A DNA stretch of 33,054 bases from Burkholderiales bacterium (GCA_005788065.1 SXZD01000252.1:1-33054); one strand, 5' to 3'. Numbered from the stretch's first letter, positions 1 through 8,261 are shown. Notes: generated by a model from the letters alone, not told the origin. Made by a program: numbers and translations.

Positions 1-441
1 ATCATCGCCCAGGGCGTCTATGCCTATCACTTCCTGGTGGAGTTGGCCCATCTGGTCACGCGCACAGCCAGCCATCAACTGGATGAGACAGGCATCATGC
101 TGATGGTGCTGGGGCTGATTGACGTGGTCATGATTTCCAACCTGCTGATCATGGTGATCATCGGTGGATATGAAACCTTCGTCAGCCGCCTGGGGCTTGA
201 AAATCACCCCGACCAGCCCGAATGGCTGGATCATGTCAATGCGTCAGTGCTGAAGGTGAAATTGAGCACGGCCATCATCGGCATATCATCGATACATCTG
301 CTCAAGACGTTCATCAATGCGGCGCAATATGATGACCGCGTCATCATCGCACAGACAGCCATCCATATCGTGTTTTTGCTCTCAGCATTGGCCATTGCAG
401 CCACAGACCGGCTGATGCATCACGAACCGGCGCACCACTGA
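1..441 (+). CDS. yqhA: UPF0114 (YqhA-type) inner membrane protein, 5' end cut off
   Basis: The reading frame is open from base 1, so the start lies outside the window and 146 C-terminal residues are visible. It shows the UPF0114 pattern: a hydrophobic stretch LMVLGLIDVVMISNLLIMV, then GGYETFVSRL, a short soluble loop with WLDHVNAS, then AIIGISSIHLLKTF and a final hydrophobic helix before a charged His-rich tail. These match E. coli YqhA closely in order and spacing (family knowledge). The function of the family is not established; it is a small integral inner-membrane protein with about three to four helices. The gene ends 19 bp before the stop codon of a convergent histidine kinase gene, so its transcription unit ends here. 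Confident in the family, not in any role. Confidence 0.88.
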   Translation: MIAQGVYAYHFLVELAHLVTRTASHQLDETGIMLMVLGLIDVVMISNLLIMVIIGGYETFVSRLGLENHPDQPEWLDHVNASVLKVKLSTAIIGISSIHLLKTFINAAQYDDRVIIAQTAIHIVFLLSALAIAATDRLMHHEPAHH

Positions 442-460
442 CAGCGCGGCAACTGCAACG

Positions 461-1888
461 CTATTGAGCCACGGTGGCGGCGTCGACCGCCACCGTAAAC
501 CAGAACGTGGAGCCCTTGCCCTCTTCGCTTTCCACGTTCGCTGTTCCACCCATCAGCCCTGCCAGCTTGCGCACCACCACCAGACCCAGACCGGTGCCCA
601 GACTGGAAAACCCGCTTTCCTTGACCTGCACATATTCCTGGAACAAGCGGTCCTGATTCACTTTGGAGATACCCGGTCCGGTATCAATGACAGAGAAACG
701 CAGCATGGGACCGGTTGTTTTATGGGAGGCGCCCGATTTTTCTCCCGCCTCCGGTGGCACACGGATGGACGACGGCGCATCAGTCAACCACTGAACACGC
801 AATTGCACCCCACCCTTGGTCGTAAACTTGATGGCATTGCCCAAGAGATTGGACATCATCTGTGTCAGGCGCGGTGCGTCCAGATCGAAAGGCTGCTCTG
901 GCACACCCTCAACGGTTACTGCGAAATCAAGCCCGCGCGCTTCGGCTTGCACCTGATACAGGTTGGATATTTTTTCCAGCAGTTCCGGCAGAGCAACCGG
1001 CGCGGTGTTCAACACCAGTTTGCCTGCATCGATCTTGCTGTTGTCCAGCAGGTTGTTCAAAACCTCTGATGTGTTGTCCACCGCTTGCCGGATGGCCGTG
1101 AACGCGCGCTGCTTCATGGCATCCGTCGCGTTCGGATGCGACAGTAGCTGCACGCCCGACTTCACGCCGGCCAGTGGCGTGCGTATCTCATGCGACAGCA
1201 TGGCCAAAAACTCGTCCTTGTAACGCAGCACAGCCTCTGCCTGCGCTTTGCCGATCTCGGCCGAATTGCGGGCGCCCTGCTCGGACACCAGGTCATTCAC
1301 AGCCCGCGCGACAACGCTGGAATAGTTATCGGTCAGCGCATAGATGCAGATGCACAGACCACAATAGAAAGCATACGATGGCATCAGCACCGGAATATTG
1401 GTGCCGTGCATGCCGGGAATGAATCCCAGCATTTCAGCGCCCACAATGCCCGACAGCCACGTCAGCGCCACCAGCAGCGCATTGCGGGCAGCGGCATGGC
1501 CAAGGATGAGACCGGCAAACGGAATCAGAATGGCGACCGCTGCGTTCAGCGGCGCCCTGACCCCGGCGCCCACGGTCACCTGAAACAGCGTGATGGCCGC
1601 CAACATGCCTGCGCAGATGGCATAAACCGCCCGGTCGATGCGATCCTTGCGCAGATACAACAACGAGGCGGCACCAAAGAAAACACACACCAGCGCGACC
1701 ACGCCCCGCTTGGGTTCATAGGCCCCCAGAAAAGGCAGCAAGGTCACCAGCGCGTTGACGCTAGCCAATGCCATGAAACTCAGCGCCACGGTAAATACGG
1801 ACCGACGCGAATAACGCGGCACGTAGGCTTCATGCAGCGTGTTGGCGGTGATGTCGCCTGTGTCGGACGGGGAGACTGGCTGAACCAT
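461..1888 (-). CDS. Membrane-bound hybrid-less sensor histidine kinase
   Basis: A 475-residue protein with about six hydrophobic helices (roughly residues 31-54, 63-79, 88-105, 112-130, 136-153, 166-186), then a HisKA dimerisation domain and a HATPase domain. The H-box is LSHEIRTPLAG with phospho-acceptor His233. The N-box is NLLGNAIKF (Asn351), the G1 box DTGPG lies at 402-406 and the G2 box GTGLGL at 431-436. It should autophosphorylate and pass phosphate to a response regulator, but it carries no receiver domain and none is encoded in the window. The short loops between helices suggest sensing within the membrane rather than by a periplasmic domain. The start lies 13 bp downstream of the stop of the fatty-acid-hydroxylase-type gene at 1902-2474, so the two are probably co-transcribed. 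The H-box region resembles the BLUF kinase at 24825 (shared HPNA motif after the His). Confidence 0.9.
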   Translation of the reverse strand: MVQPVSPSDTGDITANTLHEAYVPRYSRRSVFTVALSFMALASVNALVTLLPFLGAYEPKRGVVALVCVFFGAASLLYLRKDRIDRAVYAICAGMLAAITLFQVTVGAGVRAPLNAAVAILIPFAGLILGHAAARNALLVALTWLSGIVGAEMLGFIPGMHGTNIPVLMPSYAFYCGLCICIYALTDNYSSVVARAVNDLVSEQGARNSAEIGKAQAEAVLRYKDEFLAMLSHEIRTPLAGVKSGVQLLSHPNATDAMKQRAFTAIRQAVDNTSEVLNNLLDNSKIDAGKLVLNTAPVALPELLEKISNLYQVQAEARGLDFAVTVEGVPEQPFDLDAPRLTQMMSNLLGNAIKFTTKGGVQLRVQWLTDAPSSIRVPPEAGEKSGASHKTTGPMLRFSVIDTGPGISKVNQDRLFQEYVQVKESGFSSLGTGLGLVVVRKLAGLMGGTANVESEEGKGSTFWFTVAVDAATVAQ

Positions 1889-1901
1889 CAGATTGTTTCG
1901 A

Positions 1902-2474
1902 TCACGCAGCCCGTGTTTGCTGTTTCACTTGCTCGCCGAAATCGGGAAACAAACGCCTTTCCATCCATTTTGGCATTTTTTTCCAACCCAGCGGATTGCT
2001 CTCCCGGGGGCATCCCTCGGTGTAGATACGCGTACCCATGATGTAATCGAACCAAGGTTTGCTGATGCACCAATTGGCACCCGGATTGCGTCCCATGTGG
2101 TGGTCATAATGCCATTGCAGGTTTTCGCGAGCCCAGTCCGGGTTGTCGTGGGCATGCTTGTGGGTCCGGTAGTAATTGATGGCGCAATACCACAGCGTGG
2201 CGGTAAAAAAGGGAGCCACCGGAAAGAGCGGAGCCACTGCCACACTGGCGCCAATCAGCGCCCAACTCTCTTTGCCCTGCGCATGGAAACCCAACGGAAA
2301 ACGCTCGTCGTACATGGGGTCTTTGAAACCGTTTTGACGAACCAGGCGGTGGTGTTCATGAAAATGAAAACCCCAGAAACTGTTTTGCTCCCGGCCCATC
2401 TCATGCAGAACATATTTGTGCATGACCCATTCAGCCGCATTACCAGCCAGCAACCCCAACGGAATACCGATCAT
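1902..2474 (-). CDS. Fatty acid hydroxylase / sterol desaturase superfamily membrane enzyme
   Basis: A 190-residue membrane protein with the diiron histidine clusters of the superfamily: HKYVLH (residues 19-24), HFHEHH (37-42), a His-rich stretch around 105-109 (HKHAH), and HYDHH (122-126). Hydrophobic segments at about 1-15 and 72-100 would place the His clusters on one membrane face. Such enzymes use O2 and a non-haem diiron centre to hydroxylate or desaturate lipids such as fatty acids, carotenoids or hopanoids. The actual substrate cannot be told from sequence. At 190 residues it is short but similar to compact bacterial members such as carotene-hydroxylase-like proteins. It precedes the histidine kinase at 461-1888 by 13 bp on the same strand, which suggests a membrane-lipid role linked to sensing; that link is inference. 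Confidence 0.82.
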   Translation of the reverse strand: MIGIPLGLLAGNAAEWVMHKYVLHEMGREQNSFWGFHFHEHHRLVRQNGFKDPMYDERFPLGFHAQGKESWALIGASVAVAPLFPVAPFFTATLWYCAINYYRTHKHAHDNPDWARENLQWHYDHHMGRNPGANWCISKPWFDYIMGTRIYTEGCPRESNPLGWKKMPKWMERRLFPDFGEQVKQQTRAA

Positions 2475-2500
2475 TGTCTTCCCCGCACCACGCTTTTATG

Positions 2501-2554
2501 GATGCGCTGGGCAGCTTTTTGTGTGAAGTGCATGGATTGTGCGCTGCCCGCATC
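2501..2554. repeat. Long imperfect inverted repeat between ridA and the hydroxylase gene
   Basis: GATGCG-CTG-GGCAGC at 2501-2515 pairs with GCTGCC-CGCATC at 2543-2554, giving 12 base pairs with one 3-base bulge and a loop of about 27 bases. It lies in the 129-bp gap on the minus strand between ridA (stop at 2604) and the gene starting at 2474. It could be a transcript hairpin, a weak terminator for the hns-ridA unit or a protein-binding site. No U-run follows on the minus strand, so an ordinary intrinsic terminator is not clear. Confidence 0.35.
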
Positions 2555-2603
2555 GCCTCACAAGCATGTTAACGCATTTCAGGGCGCTGGCGGAGGCGGA
2601 TGA

Positions 2604-2984
2604 TCAATTTGGGGTCGAGCGTATTTGAGCAGCCGTCAACACCATTTCAACCCGGTATTCCGGTTTGGCCAATATTGCCTGAATACAGGCTCGCACCGGA
2701 GCAGTACCATCGGGAACCCATTGGTCCCACACGGTATTCATGCCATCGTAATCGACCATATCGCGCAGATAAATGGTGACTTGCAACAAATGGGCTGGAC
2801 TGCTGCCTGCATTGGTCAATAAGCGGTCCATACTGGCGAGCACATTTTGGGTCTGCGCGACAATATCGCCATCGAGATTGGAGGGAACCTCGACGATATA
2901 AACACAGCCATTGTGAATGACCGCATCGGAAAACCGTCGGGTTGTTCCGATGCGTTGTATGTCAGCATTGTGTGAATCAGTCAT
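2604..2984 (-). CDS. ridA: RidA family protein (YjgF/YER057c/UK114)
   Basis: A 126-residue soluble protein with the RidA fold signature: an N-terminal segment ending FSDAVIHNGCVYIVEVPS, a middle QTQNVLASMDRLLTNAGSS helix, then VTIYLRDMVDYDGMNTVWDQWV and a C-terminal PVRACIQAIL segment with the conserved arginine, followed by a VEMVLTA strand. RidA proteins are trimeric deaminases that hydrolyse reactive enamine/imine intermediates of PLP enzymes. Some subfamilies lack that activity. The canonical Arg in the PVRACIQ motif is present, which favours activity. The start codon is 14 bp after the stop of the H-NS-like gene on the same strand, so the two may share a transcript. Confidence 0.88.
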   Translation of the reverse strand: MTDSHNADIQRIGTTRRFSDAVIHNGCVYIVEVPSNLDGDIVAQTQNVLASMDRLLTNAGSSPAHLLQVTIYLRDMVDYDGMNTVWDQWVPDGTAPVRACIQAILAKPEYRVEMVLTAAQIRSTPN

Positions 2985-2998
2985 TCGCGTGAAACTGC

Positions 2999-3313
2999 TC
3001 AGATCGCAAATGACTCAATCTTTTTGCCCGCATTAAGGGCATCTGCCAGCCATTTGGGTCGTTTGCCGCGGCCTGTCCAAGTGTTGGCGACATTTTGGGG
3101 GTCGCGGTATTTAACTTCGACCGGTTTACGGGTAGTTGCCTTCGCAGCTTTACCGCCAATATCGTCAACGGTAATACCGAGTTTATCCATCAGTTTGATG
3201 ACTTCGGCCACAGAACCGTCTTTGGCTTTTCTGCTGTCAAGCTCTGCTTGGGCAGATGCGATCAGCTTTTCCAATTCAGCTGATGTCATTTTTGAAAGTT
3301 CACGTTTTGCCAT
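2999..3313 (-). CDS. H-NS family nucleoid-associated DNA-binding protein
   Basis: A 104-residue protein with the two-part layout of H-NS-like proteins. The N-terminal half (about 1-45) is a helical, charged oligomerisation region with EKLIASAQAELDSRK. A basic linker KAAKATTRKP follows, then a C-terminal DNA-binding domain with YRDPQNVANTWTGRGKRP and KWL, where the TWTGRGKRP loop is the AT-hook-like motif inserted into the minor groove. This short form is typical of Burkholderiales, where such proteins silence AT-rich, often horizontally acquired DNA (family knowledge). The gene is preceded by a conspicuously AT-rich 395-bp gap, compatible with autoregulation. A following ridA lies 14 bp downstream. 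Confidence 0.93.
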   Translation of the reverse strand: MAKRELSKMTSAELEKLIASAQAELDSRKAKDGSVAEVIKLMDKLGITVDDIGGKAAKATTRKPVEVKYRDPQNVANTWTGRGKRPKWLADALNAGKKIESFAI

Positions 3314-3632
3314 GATAAATACCCCGGTTTATGTAAAAGTAAGAGCAGACAATAATGCAATTAAAAAAGAAAATCAAATCGGGTTATTCTCCAAACCCCT
3401 GAAAACAAGTATCCATACCCAATAATGGTTAATTGAGCTCTTAAAGACATTATTTTCGATAGACGACCTTCAAAATAATACGCGGATGGCACTGCAAATT
3501 AAGCGTAAGGGTTATTACTGAGAAACCAAAGTGACACAATTCAAGGTATCAATCTTGCCAAGACATCAGATCAAGACGCCAAAACGCTTTTGCGTAAAAA
3601 TCCGCTTCTACAAAATCGCAAGTTTTTGTTGC

Positions 3633-3650
3633 CTGTCATCAGGTTGTCAC
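3633..3650 (+). promoter_or_regulatory. Pho box (PhoB-binding site) upstream of phoX
   Basis: CTGTCAT-CAGG-TTGTCAC: two direct 7-base repeats 11 bp apart. The first is identical to the PhoB heptamer consensus CTGTCAT and the second differs at one or two positions. It lies 59-76 bp upstream of the start codon of the PhoX-type phosphatase, a family known to be under PhoB control in several bacteria. The distance to the -10-like element (21 bp) is about one 11-bp unit longer than in the simplest E. coli promoters, so a degenerate third unit may lie between. Confidence 0.65.
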
Positions 3651-3671
3651 ATTGCACGCAGACACTTGCTC

Positions 3672-3677
3672 TATAGT
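3672..3677 (+). promoter_or_regulatory. Probable -10 element TATAGT of the phoX promoter
   Basis: TATAGT matches the sigma-70 -10 consensus at five of six positions. It lies 32 bp upstream of the phoX start codon and 21 bp after the Pho box. No good -35 hexamer is seen at the right distance, as expected for a PhoB-activated promoter. Confidence 0.45.
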
Positions 3678-3708
3678 TTGAGACACGTTGTAATCCGCAG
3701 GTAAATCC

Positions 3709-5082
3709 ATGAATCAGCGCACCATTTCCCCATCTGGCCAGCAACGTCGACGTCTGCTGCAGTCCATGCTTTTCAGTGCCGGCGGTGCCATGCTGCCGCC
3801 CATGCTGACCGGATGCGGCAGTGAGGCCACCGGTCCTGCCGCGACGGGCGGTATTGTCACCCCGAACAACACAACCGCCAGTGCGCTGGCCAACACACCG
3901 CTGTTTTCCAATATCGGCCCGCTGCGAGATCCGGATGCCAACGGCGTGCGGACACCCGCCGGTTTCTCCACACGCGTGGTGGCCATCAACAACCAGCCGC
4001 CCGTGGCCGGTGGCAGCTACAACTGGCATATTTTCAATGACGGCGGCGGCGTGCTCGCATTGCCGGATGGTGGCTGGATTTATTGCTCCAACAGCGAAGT
4101 GCCAGGATTTACCTCCATCGGATTTCAGGAACCGCGTCTGGCTCGCTTCACCAACCAACTCGCATTCGCACCCGGGCTGGGCGGTGCCAGCGCATTGCGG
4201 TTTGCACGTGATGGCACTGTCGTAGACGCTTACCGGATTCTGTCGAACACCACATTCAACTGCGCAGGCGTGATCACACCGTGGGGCACGTGGCTGTCCT
4301 GCGAAGAGATTCCGGAAGGTCTGGTGTGGGAGTGCGACCCGCTGGGACGTAACGCCGCGGTTGCGAAACCCGCGCTGGGAAAGTTTGCGCACGAAGCTGT
4401 TGCCATTGATGCGTCGCGCAAAGTCTTCTACATGACTGAAGACCAACCCGATGGTCGCTTCTACCGCTGGGTGCCCACTGCGAGCGACTGGCCTTCAGGC
4501 TCGCCCCGAGCAAGGATGGAAAACGGTACGCTGCAAGTTTTGAAAGTCGGCGGACTCGGACTCGTCGGTGCATTGACCGCACCGCAACCCATCACATGGG
4601 TCACCGCACAAAATCCGTCAGCCGGACAAAATGAAAACCGGATCGCGGGCACAGGCGTGTTCGACGGCGGTGAAGGCATCTGGTATCACAATGACTTCGT
4701 GTTTTTCACCACCAAAGGCGACGACACGGTCTGGGCGGTGGATACCGTACGCAATACGATCGAAGTACTGTACCGCGCCAATCCGGCCCTGCCGGCGCGC
4801 GACTTCCTGACCGGGGTGGACAACATCACCGTCACGCCGTTCGGAGAAATCCTGATCGCAGAAGACGGTGGCGACATGCAGGTCGTGGTCATGAACAGAG
4901 ACCGCACCCTCAAGCCCCTGTTGCAGATTGTGGGACAGGACCAATCCGAAGTAGCGGGCATTGCGTTCAACCCGGACTTCACCCGCATGTACTTCACCAG
5001 CGATCGCGGAGGTCCGGCGCCCGGTGGCGGCTACACCAACGGCTTGGGCATGCTGTACGAATTGAGGCTTCCGCCTCGTTAA
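3709..5082 (+). CDS. phoX: PhoX family (DUF839) secreted alkaline phosphatase, Tat lipoprotein
   Basis: A 457-residue protein that starts with a twin-arginine-type signal (QQRRRLLQSMLFSAGGAML, residues 11-29) followed by a lipobox-like LTGC at 33-36, so it is probably Tat-exported and lipid-anchored or periplasmic. The mature part is a beta-propeller of the PhoX/DUF839 type, with segments such as NTTFNCAGVITPWGTWLSCE, KFAHEAVAID followed by FYMTEDQPDGRFYRW, and GIWYHNDFVFFTTKGDD. Conserved acidic residues in these loops bind Ca2+ and Fe3+ in characterised PhoX. PhoX releases phosphate from phosphomonoesters. The length is shorter than classical PhoX (about 600-700 residues) and fits the compact DUF839 subgroup, whose members are less studied, so phosphatase activity is likely but not certain. 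A Pho box lies upstream and the gene converges on the alkylsulfatase operon. Confidence 0.83.
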   Translation: MNQRTISPSGQQRRRLLQSMLFSAGGAMLPPMLTGCGSEATGPAATGGIVTPNNTTASALANTPLFSNIGPLRDPDANGVRTPAGFSTRVVAINNQPPVAGGSYNWHIFNDGGGVLALPDGGWIYCSNSEVPGFTSIGFQEPRLARFTNQLAFAPGLGGASALRFARDGTVVDAYRILSNTTFNCAGVITPWGTWLSCEEIPEGLVWECDPLGRNAAVAKPALGKFAHEAVAIDASRKVFYMTEDQPDGRFYRWVPTASDWPSGSPRARMENGTLQVLKVGGLGLVGALTAPQPITWVTAQNPSAGQNENRIAGTGVFDGGEGIWYHNDFVFFTTKGDDTVWAVDTVRNTIEVLYRANPALPARDFLTGVDNITVTPFGEILIAEDGGDMQVVVMNRDRTLKPLLQIVGQDQSEVAGIAFNPDFTRMYFTSDRGGPAPGGGYTNGLGMLYELRLPPR

Positions 5083-5145
5083 AGTAGGCCGAAGAACATC
5101 ACGCCTTGTTCTGCCCCACCACGCACTGCGCTACCCGGCTCAACG

Positions 5146-7671
5146 TCACGGCGTGACAATGTTGAACAGGCCATCAGGCTTGTCCAGCAGGCGAAAGAAC
5201 TGCCCGAGTTTGACCACACTGCCATCAATTTTTGTCTGCGATGATGTGAGCAGCGCAGCACCGCCAGCCTGTCCCGTCAGCATTTCAATGAAAAACGATT
5301 TGGTCAGGCGCAATGTGGCATCCGCGGGCGGAGCAGCATCCACTTTTTCATGGTTCAAGATGCTGCGACGCAAATGCAGCGCATACGTTTCGCGCGTATC
5401 GGTAAACACCAGGTTGATGCGCAACTGCAAACCCGCTGCACGTTCCGGATTGATCGCTGCGGCCATGCTTTCCAGAAAACGCTCAATCGGCGTGTACATC
5501 AGCATGTCCAGGAAATTACTGCGATCCAGACCGGTTTTAGGCGAGCCCTGACGCAACTCCAGCGCGCCGGTCAGATACGCATTTCGCCAGGTTGTAGCCT
5601 CTGCCGCAAATCCCATTTTTTCAAAACTGGTGGCCAGCAATTCCCGCGCCTGCTTGTTATCGGGCTCAGCAAACACGGCGTGTTTACCCAACTCCGCAAC
5701 CCAGCGATGCTCCCCGGCCTGTTGCGCACTGCGCATTTTGGCAATCACCGCATCGATACCGCCGGCCAACTCGACATAGCGATTTGCAGCCTCCACCGGG
5801 GGCAGCGGATTGAGATTGGACGGATGCGCGTCATACCATCCCAGATAAAACTGATAGATGCCCTTGATGTTGTGCCGCACGGTTCCGTAGTACCCGCGGG
5901 TTCCGAGATGACTGTCCAATTCGGGCGGCAGTTTGATCTGCTCTGAAATCTCGGCAGACGTGAAACCCGCATTCATCATGCGCACGGTCTGGTCATGCAA
6001 GTACCGATACACATCACGCTGCAGCGTCATGTGCTCAACAATCGCATCGCGCCCCCACACCGGCCAATTGTGCTGGTTGAACATGACGTCGCTTCTCTCG
6101 GCATAGGCCAGCATCTCGTCCATATAGCGAGACCATTTGAGTGCATCACGCACTTTGGCTCCACGCAGCGTGTACAGGTTGTGCAGTGTCATGCCAAACA
6201 GTTCAGCGCCGCCAAATGCACGCAGGTCGGGCAGATGAAAAACAAACTCGGATGGCGCCTCGCTGCCCGGTACGTTGTGAAACACAAAACGCCGTCCGTC
6301 CAGCGTCAATTCCTCCACCCGTTTTTCGATGATGCGATTGGGCTCGACAATACCGAAACTGCCGTAGGCTACCGCCTTGCCCAGCCCGTTGTCCACCAGA
6401 CCGCTTGCATCGCGCGGCAACTGGCTGCCATACATGTACATGGATCGGCGTGCCATGGCCATCCCGACCATGACGTTTTCACTGGTGACCTCTTCCATGA
6501 AGCCAGCGGGAGCCACCACGGGAATGCGACCCGACTTCGCATCATCCTGACTGATGACACCCAGCACACCACCAAAATGGTCAACGTGACTGTGAGTAAA
6601 GATGACCGCACTCACCGATTTGTTGCCCAGATGCTGGCGCGCAAATGCGATGGCTGCGGTCGCAGTCTCGCGGGTGGTCAAGGGGTCCACCACAATCCAG
6701 CCGGTCTTGCCTTCAATGAGGGTCATATTGGCCAGATCAAAACCGCGCAATTGCCAGATGCCTTCACTGACCTTGAACAGGCCTGTCCGATTGTTCAGCA
6801 AGGCCTGTCGCCACAAACTGGCATTGACTGTCGCAGGCGCTGCACCCTGCAAAAAATCAAAGCTGTCATAGTCCCAGATCAATTTGCCTTTGGCATCTTT
6901 TACCTGACCGGAAGGACGGGCAATCAGTCCACGGTTAGCCAGGTCAAGTGACGCCGCATCAGCACCCGCGGACAGCTTGTCGGCGGTCGCTGCGTTGGTT
7001 GTGGCTACGTTGTTGGTGAAACTGCCGGGAGAAGCAGGCACCGATGCGTTACCCGCCTTTGAAACAGACTCGCAGCGAAAGGTGGCACGGTCTTTTTCAA
7101 GGGCAGACAGAACAGCCTCGCTGCGGTCGCGCACCAACAGTCGCATCAGCACCAACGCGGTCTGTCCCGGTGCCTGCACGGTTTGCTCAAAAACACTGGG
7201 CGAAGTTGCGTTATCGCTGCTTGCCGCCGTGTCGTTTGCAGCATTCGCCTTTGACGAGGCGCCGGTCTTCGCACCACCATTTGCCTGAATCCGGATACTG
7301 ACCGGCAGGCCCTGCGCCTGTCGGTCATTGAGCACATGAAAATTATCCGAATTGCCATCGTACAAAGCAATGGACCAATAGTCCTTTGATGCTGGCGCAA
7401 GCTGAATGACAGCATCTGCTGACGACAGGTCAACACGACAAATGGCATACAGCAGATCGGGGCTGGGCATGACGACTTCGCGACTGCTCTCCGAGGCCAG
7501 CGGTGGCAAGACAACACCCTGCCCTTTGTCGAGCAGGCGTGTGCTGACCTTGTGCATGATCAGCCGCGGCAATGCCCACAGCGATACCTCGTGCGCAGCA
7601 AACGCAACAGCAGCAAACACACATGCTGCAGCCACAACCCGTCGTCCGGACATGAAAGGAGCGTTGCTCAT
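5146..7671 (-). CDS. DUF1254 domain fused to alkylsulfatase (metallo-beta-lactamase fold, SdsA1-type)
   Basis: An 841-residue fusion. Residues about 8-32 form a membrane anchor or uncleaved signal. Residues about 38-200 match the small DUF1254 protein that usually stands alone (LLYAICRVDLS, DYWSIALYDGNSDNFHVLNDR). A low-complexity Ala/Thr/Asn linker follows to about 245. Then comes the alkylsulfatase module: FTHSHVDHFGG zinc motif around residues 358-368, the MBL core, an alpha-helical dimerisation region (TLQRDVYRYLHDQTVR onward), and a C-terminal SCP2-like domain. SdsA1-type enzymes hydrolyse alkyl sulfates such as SDS by attack at carbon using two Zn2+. The ATG at 7671 forms an ATGA overlap with the stop of the DUF1214 gene and is preferred; a GTG two codons upstream (7677) is the alternative. 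Last gene of the sulfatase operon. Confidence 0.87.
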   Translation of the reverse strand: MSNAPFMSGRRVVAAACVFAAVAFAAHEVSLWALPRLIMHKVSTRLLDKGQGVVLPPLASESSREVVMPSPDLLYAICRVDLSSADAVIQLAPASKDYWSIALYDGNSDNFHVLNDRQAQGLPVSIRIQANGGAKTGASSKANAANDTAASSDNATSPSVFEQTVQAPGQTALVLMRLLVRDRSEAVLSALEKDRATFRCESVSKAGNASVPASPGSFTNNVATTNAATADKLSAGADAASLDLANRGLIARPSGQVKDAKGKLIWDYDSFDFLQGAAPATVNASLWRQALLNNRTGLFKVSEGIWQLRGFDLANMTLIEGKTGWIVVDPLTTRETATAAIAFARQHLGNKSVSAVIFTHSHVDHFGGVLGVISQDDAKSGRIPVVAPAGFMEEVTSENVMVGMAMARRSMYMYGSQLPRDASGLVDNGLGKAVAYGSFGIVEPNRIIEKRVEELTLDGRRFVFHNVPGSEAPSEFVFHLPDLRAFGGAELFGMTLHNLYTLRGAKVRDALKWSRYMDEMLAYAERSDVMFNQHNWPVWGRDAIVEHMTLQRDVYRYLHDQTVRMMNAGFTSAEISEQIKLPPELDSHLGTRGYYGTVRHNIKGIYQFYLGWYDAHPSNLNPLPPVEAANRYVELAGGIDAVIAKMRSAQQAGEHRWVAELGKHAVFAEPDNKQARELLATSFEKMGFAAEATTWRNAYLTGALELRQGSPKTGLDRSNFLDMLMYTPIERFLESMAAAINPERAAGLQLRINLVFTDTRETYALHLRRSILNHEKVDAAPPADATLRLTKSFFIEMLTGQAGGAALLTSSQTKIDGSVVKLGQFFRLLDKPDGLFNIVTP

Positions 7672-8261
7672 GAGCACACCCCGACCGACTCGATACGCGG
7701 TGCATCCAGGGTGCCCGGATCTTTCTGCAGGGTATCGGACGGGTTGTAAAGCCTCAGGGTAAACACAAGCCCACGGTCACCGGGCGTTCGCATATCCGGC
7801 GACTGGCCGTCTGCCGTTTGATCTGACGGTGAGCTTCGCGCTACAAACCGCCCCTGTGCATCTGTCTTGATACGTGCGCCGTTGATACTGAAATGCTGCT
7901 GCGCATCTGCAAACAGGAAATGATCATCCGCATATGCCGTGATGCTCCACCAACGGGCATCAGGCTTGACACCCTCGATACGGTACTCGCAGCGACTGCG
8001 CAAGTCACGACCTGATGAGTCCGTCCGCGCCACATAGTAGATCGTTTCTTCAGGACCCAGTGCCAGCAGGCCGCCCACTGCAACCCGCGCCCGCGTTACA
8101 TTGTCCGCCGCCACTGATCCGGCCAACAGATGGGCTCTCCACGGACCCGCACTGATTGCAACCGTGTCAGGACGCTTTACCGTCCATGCTGTCCATCCGA
8201 TACCACTGGCCATTGCCGCCAGACCCAAACCACCCCAGAACAGCACGGTTTTCAGATTCAT
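7668..8261 (-). CDS. DUF1214 domain protein, membrane anchored
   Basis: A 197-residue protein with one N-terminal hydrophobic helix (about 4-22) and a DUF1214 domain: GPWRAHLLAGS, NVTRARVAVGGLLALGPEETIYYVA, SRCEYRIEGV, ARWWSITAYADDHFLF and a C-terminal FTLRLYNPSD. Short DUF1214 proteins are normally encoded next to a short DUF1254 protein. Here the partner is the N-terminal domain of the next gene, fused to an alkylsulfatase. The open frame extends upstream to 8435, but the ATG at 8261 gives the ATGA overlap with the sulfatase stop and places the hydrophobic helix at the N-terminus; the upstream extension is Arg-rich and antigene-like. The stop at 7668 overlaps the next start (ATGA). Function unknown; translational coupling on both sides implies fixed stoichiometry with the two sulfatases. 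Confidence 0.85.
   Translation of the reverse strand: MNLKTVLFWGGLGLAAMASGIGWTAWTVKRPDTVAISAGPWRAHLLAGSVAADNVTRARVAVGGLLALGPEETIYYVARTDSSGRDLRSRCEYRIEGVKPDARWWSITAYADDHFLFADAQQHFSINGARIKTDAQGRFVARSSPSDQTADGQSPDMRTPGDRGLVFTLRLYNPSDTLQKDPGTLDAPRIESVGVCS

Larger units (their letters stand above)
3314..3708. other. AT-rich intergenic region between divergent hns-like and phoX-type genes
   Basis: No convincing gene is seen in this 395-bp divergent gap. It is visibly richer in A and T than its surroundings (runs such as aattaaaaaagaaaat near 3359 and aaaataatac near 3472), which suits binding by the H-NS-like protein encoded at its left edge. The right end holds the Pho box and a TATAGT -10-like element described separately. 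A small hairpin ACGC-TTTT-GCGT occurs near 3584. A 133-residue open frame running out of the hns-like gene into this gap is antisense and is not considered real. Confidence 0.6.

Noticed and set aside
1190..2041. 283-codon plus-strand frame opposite the first kinase gene
   Set aside because: It is antisense to the kinase and hydroxylase genes with Gln/Arg/His-rich shadow composition.
3571..4446. 291-codon minus-strand frame opposite phoX
   Set aside because: It is antisense to a clear coding gene, has shadow-like His/Arg/Cys-rich composition and no family motif.
5091..5165. Hairpins between the convergent phoX and alkylsulfatase ends
   Set aside because: AGAACA/TGTTCT and GTCACG/CGTGAC are short, one overlaps the alkylsulfatase stop codon, and neither has a T-run.
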